Shown here: positions 1 to 5,470 of the stretch, in pieces
How the letters are laid out: each line of letters opens with the position of its first letter
How positions within the stretch are numbered: the first letter of the stretch is position 1
Assembly: GCA_023391425.1 (NCBI GenBank)
Contig: JAEWAX010000095.1
Location: 1-5,996 of the forward strand
DNA: 5,996 nucleotides
DNA from: Bacillota bacterium
Lineage (GTDB): Bacteria; Bacillota; Clostridia; Acetivibrionales; DSM-1351
Direction of reading: 5' to 3'
Translations under genes and position numbers: made by a program
The notes under the pieces: model-generated
Databases searched by the model: none
What the model was told of the DNA's origin: nothing
The model's input: the letters and a program-made list of their open reading frames with translations, nothing else

Positions 1-176
1 AGTACGTAAAGCAATATAGAATTCAAAAGGCCGTTGCATTATTAAATTCAACAAACAAAAAAATTGCAGATATTGGTGCTGAATGTGGATTTCAGGAAAT
101 GAGCTACTTTGCCAAAACTTTTCGTGAAATACGAGGATGTACCCCATCTGAATATAGGAAATTACATGAAAGTTAA
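1..176 (+). CDS. AraC-family transcriptional regulator, C-terminal fragment
   Basis: This is the 3' end of a gene that begins outside the window. The open frame starts with the codon at position 3 and gives 57 residues before TAA at 174-176. The fragment contains the second helix-turn-helix of an AraC/XylS DNA-binding domain: an RIQKAVALL helix, then KKIADIGAECGF (recognition module), then SYFAKTFREIRGCTPSEYRK, the highly conserved signature that closes the domain. The effector-binding part is missing, so the inducer and target are unknown. It converges on guaA, 190 bases away, and the two probably share the stem-loop between them. The family is secure; the specific role cannot be read from this fragment. 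Confidence 0.88.
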   Translation, partial: YVKQYRIQKAVALLNSTNKKIADIGAECGFQEMSYFAKTFREIRGCTPSEYRKLHES

Positions 177-245
177 AATACTCCTGCAATATAGTGCAGA
201 ATTTCTTGGTAATCAGAAGTTCAAAGGTAGTAATCAAATAATAAA

Positions 246-299
246 AAATAACCGTCTTAGACATACATGAAAATCAAGTGATATCTAAGACGGTTATTT
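246..299 (-). terminator. Rho-independent terminator for guaA, possibly bidirectional
   Basis: A perfect 16-bp inverted repeat (246-261 and 284-299, core ACCGTCTTAGA / TCTAAGACGGT) encloses a 22-base loop. Read on the minus strand, the stem ends in a T-rich tract (TTATTTTTTATTATTT), which suits termination of guaA, whose stop codon is 66 bases before the stem. Read on the plus strand, the tail (TTATTTATATG) is a weaker T-tract, so the element may also end the AraC gene. Confidence 0.75.
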
Positions 300-365
300 A
301 TATGATTAGCTAAACTAATATCAATTTCAGCTTTTGTAGAATCTAGCATTTCAGGTAATTCCACC

Positions 366-1901
366 TTACTCCCACTCGATAGTTGATGGTGGCTTAGAGG
401 TGATATCATACACTACTCTGTTGATGTTCTTGCATTCGTTGACAATACGGTTTGAGATTTTCTCCAGTAAGTCGTATGGGATTCTAGCCCAGTCAGCAGT
501 CATGAAGTCGGTAGTTGTTACTGCGCGGAGTGCCAGTGTGTAATCATAAGTTCTCTCATCACCCATAACACCAACGCTTCTCATATTTGTTAATACTGTG
601 AAATATTGATTTATATCTCTAGATAAACCGGCAGCTTTAATTTCCTCGCGGAAAATATAGTCTGTATCTCTTAGGGTATCAAGCTTTTCCTTTGTCAAAT
701 CGCCAATAACTCTGATAGCAAGTCCTGGCCCTGGGAATGGCTGTCTCCAGACTAAATCCTCTGGAATTCCAAGCTCTTCTCCAGCTTTTCTTACCTCGTC
801 CTTAAACAGATTTCTTAAAGGCTCTATTATCTCCTTGAAATCTACATAGTCAGGAAGCCCACCAACATTGTGATGGCTCTTTATTACAGCAGCATCACCA
901 AGTCCGCTTTCAATGACATCAGGATAAATTGTTCCCTGAACTAGGAAATCTACAGTACCTATTTTCTTAGCTTCATCCTCAAAAACCCTAATAAATTCCT
1001 CGCCGATAATCTTTCTCTTTCTTTCTGGATCAGATACACCAGCAAGCTTTTCTAAAAATCTATCTTCACAATTAACACGAACCAAGTTAATATCAAACTG
1101 TTTTCTGAATATCGCTTCGACTTCATCACCTTCATTCTTTCTTAGAAGGCCATGGTCAACAAATATACATGTCAACTGCTTTCCTACTGCTTTGCTTATA
1201 AGTACAGCAGCTACAGATGAATCAACACCACCTGATAAAGCGCAAAGTACCTTTTTGCCTCCAACCTTTTCCTTAATAGCCTTAATTTGATTTTCTACGA
1301 AGGAGGACATTACCCAGTCACCCTTACAACCGCAGATATTATATAAGAAATTCCTAAACATTAATATACCCTTTGGTGTATGCATAACCTCCAAATGGTA
1401 TTGAACAGCATAAAAGTTCTTCTCCAAATTCTGAATCGCACTAATTGGACAATTTGAAGACTTAGCAGTTACGGTAAATCCTTCTGGAACATTTGTTACA
1501 TGATAAGTATGACTCATCCAGCAGGTTGTATTTTCTTCAATATCCTGAAAGAATGGTTGAGAGTTATCTACTTTAATTTCAACTTTCCCGTATTCACGTT
1601 GTTTTGCAGCTTCTACAGTACCTCCAAGCATTACACTCATAAGCTGCATACCATAACAAATTCCAAGAACAGGTATTCCCAATTCGAAGATAGCAGGGTC
1701 ACATTTTGGTGCACCTTCATCCAACACAGAATTAGGTCCACCGGTAAAAATGATTCCTTTTGGATTGTATGACTTTATACGTTCAATTGAAGCACTATAA
1801 GGTATAACTTCGCAGTAAACATTTGCTTCTCTGACACGGCGTGCAATTAATTGATTATATTGTCCGCCGAAATCAATAACTAAAACCATTTCATTGTTCA
1901 A
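366..1901 (-). CDS. guaA: GMP synthase (glutamine-hydrolysing)
   Basis: Cytosolic enzyme of purine synthesis that converts XMP to GMP using ATP and ammonia taken from glutamine. The 511 residues are the usual family length. Residues 1 to about 190 form a class I glutamine amidotransferase with nucleophile Cys82 (GICYGMQ) and His169/Glu171. Residues about 197-386 are the ATP pyrophosphatase domain with the PP-loop SGGVDSS (223-229). From about 387, QPFPGPGLAIR opens the C-terminal dimerisation/XMP-binding domain, which ends with KPPSTIEWE. The start is TTG at 1899-1901: an AGGAG site lies 9 bases upstream, whereas the ATG four codons later would be about 21 bases from it. Two residues are odd: the near-invariant His-Pro-Glu of the amidotransferase triad reads His-Leu-Glu (Leu170), and the usual SH(T/G)D reads SHTY (Tyr133). 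No frame disruption is present. It is monocistronic, with a long structured leader upstream. Confidence 0.98.
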   Translation of the reverse strand: MNNEMVLVIDFGGQYNQLIARRVREANVYCEVIPYSASIERIKSYNPKGIIFTGGPNSVLDEGAPKCDPAIFELGIPVLGICYGMQLMSVMLGGTVEAAKQREYGKVEIKVDNSQPFFQDIEENTTCWMSHTYHVTNVPEGFTVTAKSSNCPISAIQNLEKNFYAVQYHLEVMHTPKGILMFRNFLYNICGCKGDWVMSSFVENQIKAIKEKVGGKKVLCALSGGVDSSVAAVLISKAVGKQLTCIFVDHGLLRKNEGDEVEAIFRKQFDINLVRVNCEDRFLEKLAGVSDPERKRKIIGEEFIRVFEDEAKKIGTVDFLVQGTIYPDVIESGLGDAAVIKSHHNVGGLPDYVDFKEIIEPLRNLFKDEVRKAGEELGIPEDLVWRQPFPGPGLAIRVIGDLTKEKLDTLRDTDYIFREEIKAAGLSRDINQYFTVLTNMRSVGVMGDERTYDYTLALRAVTTTDFMTADWARIPYDLLEKISNRIVNECKNINRVVYDITSKPPSTIEWE

Positions 1902-1910
1902 CTTTCACAG

Positions 1911-1917
1911 CTCCTCT
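1911..1917 (-). promoter_or_regulatory. Ribosome binding site that fixes the TTG start of guaA
   Basis: On the minus strand the sequence AGAGGAG is followed by a 9-base gap and then TTG AAC AAT GAA ATG. This spacing favours the TTG over the ATG four codons downstream. Confidence 0.8.
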
Positions 1918-1944
1918 TTATTAATATTGATTCTTTATCTTCAC

Positions 1945-1990
1945 GGCGATACTAACCTCCTGCTACTTTGGGCATTAGCTAAGTATCGCC
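1945..1990 (-). promoter_or_regulatory. Leader hairpin just upstream of guaA
   Basis: A perfect 9-bp stem (GGCGATACT at one end, AGTATCGCC at the other) closes a 28-base loop. On the guaA strand the loop exposes AGGAGG (complement of 1956-1961). The left arm can instead pair over 5 bp with the TCGCC just upstream of it on the guaA strand, giving two exclusive folds. There is no T-run after the stem, so it is not an intrinsic terminator on the guaA strand. A regulatory role is inferred. Confidence 0.55.
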
Positions 1991-2008
1991 AAGTTCGAAA
2001 TAAGGGCG
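1973..2008 (-). repeat. 36-bp imperfect repeat, copy 1
   Basis: Matches 2095-2130 at 32 of 36 positions. On the minus strand it carries CGCCCTTATTT, then GAACTTGGCGATACTTAGCT and an ATG-proximal tail. Its GGCGATACT segment is the left arm of the hairpin at 1945-1990. Confidence 0.9.
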
Positions 2009-2009
2009 A

Positions 2010-2052
2010 CTAGAGCTCAGAATACTTCATCTGAGCTAAGTCTTCTTTATAT
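2010..2052 (-). repeat. 43-bp exact direct repeat, copy 1
   Basis: Identical over 43 bases to 2203-2245. It contains the 8-bp inverted repeat AGCTCAGA / TCTGAGCT around an 8-base loop, so each copy can form a hairpin in RNA from either strand. Confidence 0.95.
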
Positions 2053-2053
2053 C

Positions 2054-2080
2054 AGCGGCGATAATTATCTCCGCTTTTTT
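2054..2080 (+). terminator. Terminator-like hairpin followed by T6 on the plus strand
   Basis: AGCGG-C-GATAA pairs with TTATC-T-CCGCT as a near-perfect 22-base palindrome with one internal mismatch, followed directly by six T residues. It resembles an intrinsic terminator for plus-strand transcription, but no plus-strand gene lies upstream. On the guaA strand it would be a plain hairpin preceded by A6. The palindrome has almost no loop, so the real fold would open its AT centre. Confidence 0.4.
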
Positions 2081-2094
2081 GACACTCTTTGTTT

Positions 2095-2130
2095 CATGAG
2101 CTAAGTTTCTCCAAGTTCAAAATAAGGGCG
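2095..2130 (-). repeat. 36-bp imperfect repeat, copy 2
   Basis: Matches 1973-2008 at 32 of 36 positions. The segment equivalent to GGCGATACT reads GGAGAAACT here, so the long pairing possible in copy 1 is lost in this copy. Confidence 0.9.
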
Positions 2131-2138
2131 GTAAAGAA

Positions 2139-2182
2139 AACTTAGCTTGTACCGAGCCACAGGCGACGGTAGAAGCTTAGTT
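2139..2182 (-). promoter_or_regulatory. 44-nt hairpin present only in the longer leader copy
   Basis: The outer arms AACTTAGCTT and AAGCTTAGTT pair over 10 positions with one mismatch. A 2x2 internal loop follows, then ACCG/CGGT, then an inner GCC/GGC pairing. It sits in the roughly 70 bases that distinguish the second leader unit from the first, so it is either an inserted element or a part lost from the other copy. No function is assigned. Confidence 0.55.
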
Positions 2183-2202
2183 GCACTTATACTTGTAAAG
2201 TG

Positions 2203-2245
2203 CTAGAGCTCAGAATACTTCATCTGAGCTAAGTCTTCTTTATAT
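2203..2245 (-). repeat. 43-bp exact direct repeat, copy 2
   Basis: Identical over 43 bases to 2010-2052, with the same AGCTCAGA / TCTGAGCT hairpin. Its upstream end on the minus strand overlaps a TATAAT box (2244-2249), so transcripts toward guaA could begin within this copy. Confidence 0.95.
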
Positions 2246-2272
2246 TATAACGAATTTTATTTATTATGCATA
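2244..2272 (-). promoter_or_regulatory. Possible guaA promoter (good -10, weak -35)
   Basis: On the minus strand a consensus TATAAT lies at 2244-2249, with TATGCA 17 bases upstream as a poor -35 match. A second TATAAT at 2298-2303 also lacks a good -35. Either would give a leader of roughly 340-390 bases that includes both duplicated units. Confidence 0.35.
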
Positions 2273-2433
2273 GCATGAAGAAAAATTTTTTTGCAGTATT
2301 ATAATAAACTCGCTATTGCATAATCATTAAGATATATGGTGCGGAACTATTCAGCAAAAGATTGGCTGCTGAAAGCTATTGATAAGTGTACTAGAATTCA
2401 TGAGAAAATTTTAACTTATGTACAAGTATCACA

Positions 2434-2928
2434 TTATAAATCCCGTTTTATCTGCTCCAGATAAAACGACTTATTGTCAACTGCGCGCATTGTAGCTAAT
2501 ATCCCATCTAAGTGATCATATTCATGCTGTAATAACTCCGACAGATCACCTTCCAAATACATCTTTTGCGGATTAAAATCCTTATCTAAATATGAAATCT
2601 CTGCACATTTATAACGTTCTACTTTAACTATCAAACCCGGAAAAGACATACAATCATCTAACAACGTATATTTTTCATCATCGGGAAAAGACATCACTGG
2701 GTTTATAAAAATATAGGGCTTATCCATAAACATGTACAGCAATCGCTTCTTAATTCCTATCTGTGGTGCAGCAACTGCACGACCTGCTCCATATCTTTCC
2801 CTATAATCCATAAGAGTGTCATGTAAATCCTGTACCCACTCAGACAAAGAAACAAGATCTGCTTCCATAATTTCTTCACTCGTTTCATATAATTGCGGAT
2901 TTCCAAGTTTCAATATTTCTCGTACCAT
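2434..2928 (-). CDS. def: Peptide deformylase, divergent paralogue
   Basis: Predicted metalloenzyme of the peptide deformylase family, which removes the formyl group from the N-terminal methionine of new proteins. The 164 residues are a normal length. The metal site is intact: Cys93 (DDCMSFPG) and HEYDH (His135, Glu136, His139). The two other signatures deviate. Motif 1 reads GRAVAAPQIG (49-58) where GxGLAAPQIG is usual, and motif 2 reads DDCMS where EGCLS is usual. Such variants occur in accessory deformylases, so this is probably not the main housekeeping copy; no fmt gene lies beside it. The ATG at 2926-2928 is preceded by AGAGGAGAG with a rather long gap of about 12 bases, and no alternative start is nearer. 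The gene lies 29 bases downstream of a broken gene on the same strand, as if once co-transcribed with it. Confidence 0.9.
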   Translation of the reverse strand: MVREILKLGNPQLYETSEEIMEADLVSLSEWVQDLHDTLMDYRERYGAGRAVAAPQIGIKKRLLYMFMDKPYIFINPVMSFPDDEKYTLLDDCMSFPGLIVKVERYKCAEISYLDKDFNPQKMYLEGDLSELLQHEYDHLDGILATMRAVDNKSFYLEQIKRDL

Positions 2929-2957
2929 CGCTTGTGTTCTCTCCTCTTTAATTAAAT

Positions 2958-3309
2958 CTATGCCATCGCTTCTAGAACATATTTGTCAATAAAATCATAA
3001 ATCCACTGTTTCAATGGGAAAAAATCGAAACCCCATCCTGTTGTGAGTTCGGTATTTAAGCTATAATCCAGCGTGCTGTTGTAAGGGCCATAATCTCCAA
3101 AGATAAGGGGATGGGTGCATATCCATTAAATATAAGTTGCAAAAACCACCATTCTGCACTTGATTATAGAGCATACCATAAAACTTAAAAATTGTCATTT
3201 TCTTTCTGCGGGCTTCCTTTATGTCCCGGATTATACCGTCTATATCGCTGTGGACTACATGCTGAAAATAGGTATATTCTTCACTGAACTGGTACTTTTC
3301 CGTATATCC
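2958..3309 (-). pseudogene. Frameshifted and 5'-truncated remnant of an unrecognised gene
   Basis: Minus-strand translation gives two overlapping coding-like pieces. The first, from 3309 down to a stop at 3061, includes KYQFSEEYTYF, DIDGIIRDIKEARRKK and FYGMLYNQVQNGGF. The second, from about 3118 to the stop at 2958, includes HPLIFGDYGPYN, TELTTGWGFDFFP and LKQWIYDFIDKY. They join if one base is removed near 3112-3118 (…MDMH then HPLIFGDYG…). An in-frame TGA (3310-3312) directly precedes the first piece and no plausible start exists, so the 5' end is lost or also frameshifted. The NGGF motif faintly recalls DUF4375/DMP19-type proteins, but the rest does not, so I assign no function. The stop lies 29 bases before def. 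Confidence 0.6.
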
Positions 3310-3364
3310 TCAAGCCAGAGGACAGACTAAATAATAAATTACTTACAATATTTACAATGTACTA

Positions 3365-3393
3365 TTGCATATTTATTCGTGTAAATGTATAAT
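3365..3393 (+). promoter_or_regulatory. Sigma-A-type promoter for the fusion gene
   Basis: TTGCAT (3365-3370), a 17-base spacer and a perfect TATAAT (3388-3393). Transcription would start near 3400, leaving a leader of about 130 bases before the ATG at 3531. Confidence 0.65.
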
Positions 3394-3514
3394 TATTCAC
3401 AAGGATATTCTAACCACACAAAATCACAATTGTTTGTTTGAATACTAAATACTAATTGTTTAGCATACAAACTAAGTTATTAGAAAAGAGGATTACGGAA
3501 GTATTTTATATCGT

Positions 3515-3521
3515 AAAGGAG
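3515..3521 (+). promoter_or_regulatory. Ribosome binding site that sets the fusion gene start
   Basis: AAAGGAG lies 9 bases before ATG at 3531. This rules in the ATG over the upstream in-frame TTG at 3456. Confidence 0.9.
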
Positions 3522-3530
3522 ATTTTAATT

Positions 3531-5357
3531 ATGACTAAAATTGCATCGACTGAAATAACAAGTTATTTACAACAACAAAGCGATAATATTGAGGATTATC
3601 TAAAAAGCACAAAATATATCAATTATGATAGCCCTGAAGTTTCAAACTTAGCGATACAGCTGGGTATTTCAAGCAACAATGAAATTGATTCAATAATTAA
3701 GGCATATGAATATGTAAGGGATAAAATTCCCCATTCAAATGATGCAAAAAAAGCAGAGGTAGCGAAATCTGCCAGTGATGTTCTCAAACTGGGCCATGGA
3801 ATATGCTATGCAAAGGCTCACCTTTTAGCTGCCTTTCTCAGATTCGCAGGAATACCTGCTGGAATCTGTTATCAACGTTTATGCCTTGATAATCCAGATG
3901 AATTTGATGCTAATGTTTCATTTAATAAGAAGCTTGTCCTTCATGTTGTAAATGTAGTATTTATAAAATCAATAAATAAGTGGATACGTATGGATGCACG
4001 TGGTAACAGTGGCAGTATTAATGCTCAATTTAGTTTAGAGCATGAACAATTAGCCTTTTCTATACACCCTGAGTATGGAGAGGAGGATGGCTTTGTCATA
4101 TACCATGACACTCCAGCATGTATAGCACAAGCTTTAGAGTCTTATTCATCTGTGCCGCTACTTATGGAAAACCTACCCTCATATATTATTGAAAAAGATG
4201 GTATTCTTTTTACAAGCATGAGGCCTGAAATCGTTATGGAAAAAGGACAAGGCATGTATCTTTGGGATACTGAGGGTAAAAAATATCTTGATTTCGTAGC
4301 TGGTTGGGCAGTTAATAGCTTAGGTCATAGTCCTGATATAATCACCCAAGCTCTGCTAAAGCAGTCAACCACTTTAGTAAATTGCAGTCCTGCATATTAT
4401 AATGTACCAATGCTGAAGTTTGCTGACATGCTCATAAGAAATTCCTGCTTTGATAAGGTTTTCTTTGCTAGCAGCGGTGCTGAGGCAAATGAAAGTGCAA
4501 TTAAGCTAGCAAGAAAATATGGTTCTAAGTGTTTAAATGGAGCTTATGAAATTATTACTACCAATAATGGGTTTCATGGCCGTACTCTTGCCACAATGTC
4601 TGCAACAGGAAAAACCTATTGGGAGCCATTATTTGCACCTAAAGTTCCAGGTTTTGTTCATGTTCCTTTTAATGATGCTGATGAAGTCCTATCCGTAATA
4701 AGTGATAAGACCTGTGCTATTATGCTAGAGCCAATACAAGGCGAAGGTGGAGTAAATGTTGCAAGTGAAAACTATATAAAGGAACTGCGTAAAATATGTG
4801 ATGAAAAAAATATACTTCTGATTTTTGATGAAATCCAGACTGGCCTAGGAAGAACAGGTAAGCTGTTTGCCTATGAACATTATGGAGTTGAACCTGATAT
4901 CATGACTCTTGCAAAAGGTATTGGAGGAGGCTTCCCACTATCAGCCATGCTTACAAAAAAAGAGTTTGACATCTTTGAAGCTGGAGATCAGGGTGGTTCA
5001 TATTCAAGTCAACCATTAGCCATGAGTGTAGGTTTGGCTGTTGTTAATGAGATTATTGAAGCAAACTTATCTGAAAATGCTGAGAAGATGGGCAGCTATA
5101 TAATGCATAAACTTGAAGCGGTAAAGGATAAGCTGAACATTAAGAATATCCGTGGAAAAGGTCTTCTTATAGCATTTGACCTTTCCACAGAATGTGCTAC
5201 TGAGGTTGTATCTAAATGTTTCGCTTGTGGGTTGACAATTAATGCACCAAAGCCAGCAACTATTAGACTCATGCCAGCTTTGATTGTTTCTAAAGCAGAT
5301 ATTGATGAAATGATGTCTATATTGTGCAAGGTGCTTGAAAGCATGGATAAAAACTAG
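3531..5357 (+). CDS. Transglutaminase-like domain fused to class III aminotransferase
   Basis: A 608-residue, probably cytosolic protein with two complete enzyme domains. Residues about 20-205 are a transglutaminase-like cysteine amidase, of the kind usually found alone in Bacillota. Cys92 sits in GHGICYAKAHLL, His138 in LHVVN and Asp155 in RMDARGN, giving a full Cys-His-Asp triad. Residues about 215-608 are a class III PLP aminotransferase of the acetylornithine/succinylornithine type: DFVAGWAVNSLGH (254-266), SGAEANE (315-321), FHGRT (348-352), LEPIQGEGG (399-407), FDEIQTGLGRTG (432-443, Asp433 contacting the PLP nitrogen) and LAKGIGGGFP (460-469, PLP Lys462). GDQGGSYSSQPLAM replaces the more common GTHGSTFGGNPLAC, marking a subgroup of uncertain substrate. 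There is no signal peptide or stop in the linker (about 206-228). No arginine pathway genes are nearby, so an ArgD role is doubtful. A linked amide release and transamination is an inference. Confidence 0.93.
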   Translation: MTKIASTEITSYLQQQSDNIEDYLKSTKYINYDSPEVSNLAIQLGISSNNEIDSIIKAYEYVRDKIPHSNDAKKAEVAKSASDVLKLGHGICYAKAHLLAAFLRFAGIPAGICYQRLCLDNPDEFDANVSFNKKLVLHVVNVVFIKSINKWIRMDARGNSGSINAQFSLEHEQLAFSIHPEYGEEDGFVIYHDTPACIAQALESYSSVPLLMENLPSYIIEKDGILFTSMRPEIVMEKGQGMYLWDTEGKKYLDFVAGWAVNSLGHSPDIITQALLKQSTTLVNCSPAYYNVPMLKFADMLIRNSCFDKVFFASSGAEANESAIKLARKYGSKCLNGAYEIITTNNGFHGRTLATMSATGKTYWEPLFAPKVPGFVHVPFNDADEVLSVISDKTCAIMLEPIQGEGGVNVASENYIKELRKICDEKNILLIFDEIQTGLGRTGKLFAYEHYGVEPDIMTLAKGIGGGFPLSAMLTKKEFDIFEAGDQGGSYSSQPLAMSVGLAVVNEIIEANLSENAEKMGSYIMHKLEAVKDKLNIKNIRGKGLLIAFDLSTECATEVVSKCFACGLTINAPKPATIRLMPALIVSKADIDEMMSILCKVLESMDKN

Positions 5358-5390
5358 TCAATCGTGGTATTTACTTTTAAAAAATTGTTA

Positions 5391-5459
5391 CCATTCCAAT
5401 TTAAACATGTTACTTATTATGTTAAAATTAGATTTATACAGAAAGCCGAATTGGAACGG
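5391..5459 (+). repeat. Long-range inverted repeat in front of the merR-type gene
   Basis: CCATTCCAATT (5391-5401) and AATTGGAACGG (5449-5459) are reverse complements at 10 of 11 positions, 47 bases apart. The right arm overlaps the first bases of the GGAAG ribosome binding site of the MerR gene. The arms could be paired operator half-sites, or an RNA stem formed only when transcription reads through from the fusion gene. Confidence 0.5.
5420..5428 (+). promoter_or_regulatory. Possible extended -10 promoter of the MerR gene
   Basis: TGTTAAAAT fits an extended -10 (TGN plus TAAAAT), with only a weak -35 (TTTAAA at 5400-5405, 17-base spacer). It lies between the arms of the inverted repeat at 5391-5459, where a repressor or autoregulator could act. 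Confidence 0.3.
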
Positions 5460-5470
5460 AAGTGAAATAA

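Larger units (their letters stand above)
1942..2245. repeat. Head-to-tail duplication of a structured guaA leader unit
   Basis: Two diverged copies lie end to end: roughly 1942-2052 and 2053-2245. Each contains, in plus-strand order, a CGGCGATA segment, a 36-bp segment (1973-2008 and 2095-2130) and an exact 43-bp segment (2010-2052 and 2203-2245). The 43-mers are 193 bases apart, which equals the length of the longer copy, as expected for a tandem duplication. The longer copy carries about 70 extra bases (2131-2202), including a long hairpin, between its 36-mer and 43-mer. Either that copy gained an insertion or the shorter one lost it. The unit boundaries are inferred; the repeats are directly visible. 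Confidence 0.75.
1902..2433. other. Gene-free leader region between def and guaA
   Basis: No conventional gene is seen in this 532-base stretch. From 1942 to 2245 it holds a tandemly duplicated, hairpin-rich unit, described in separate entries. From 2246 to 2433 it is mostly AT-rich, with two TATAAT boxes on the minus strand (2244-2249 and 2298-2303) and a small inverted repeat (TTCAGCA/TGCTGAA, 2350-2373). I found no recognisable purine riboswitch core, T-box, tRNA or rRNA here. Confidence 0.7.
3310..3530. other. Divergent intergenic region and 5' leader of the fusion gene
   Basis: This AT-rich stretch separates the broken minus-strand gene from the plus-strand fusion gene. It contains the promoter at 3365-3393, a direct repeat AATTGTTT (3429-3436 and 3454-3461) and a leader of roughly 130 bases. 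No other gene is seen. An in-frame TTG at 3456 extends the frame but has no ribosome binding site. Confidence 0.6.

Noticed and set aside
1500..1772. Open frame of 90 codons on the plus strand inside guaA
   Set aside because: It lies fully antisense to a well-supported enzyme gene, has no ribosome binding site of note and no recognisable motif.
2010..2245. CRISPR-like array
   Set aside because: Only two exact copies, unequal internal spacing, diverged flanking repeats and no cas gene; a tandem duplication explains them better.
1902..2300. Purine (guanine) riboswitch before guaA
   Set aside because: The expected conserved core loops and the flanking P1 pairing could not be found on the minus strand; the structures seen are different.
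2350..2373. Terminator for def from the TTCAGCA/TGCTGAA hairpin
   Set aside because: No T-run follows the stem in either direction. A smaller ACTT/AAGT hairpin at 2414-2427 is also too weak to call.
3456..3530. Upstream extension of the fusion protein from a TTG
   Set aside because: No ribosome binding site precedes the TTG, the added 25 residues match no domain, and the ATG at 3531 has AAAGGAG at 9 bases.
5096..5344. Open frame of 82 codons on the minus strand inside the fusion gene
   Set aside because: Antisense shadow of the conserved aminotransferase C-terminus; composition reflects the opposite strand.
5365..5393. Terminator after the fusion gene from TGGTA/TACCA
   Set aside because: Only 5 bp of stem, a 19-base AT-rich loop and no T-tract follow; read-through into the MerR gene remains possible.
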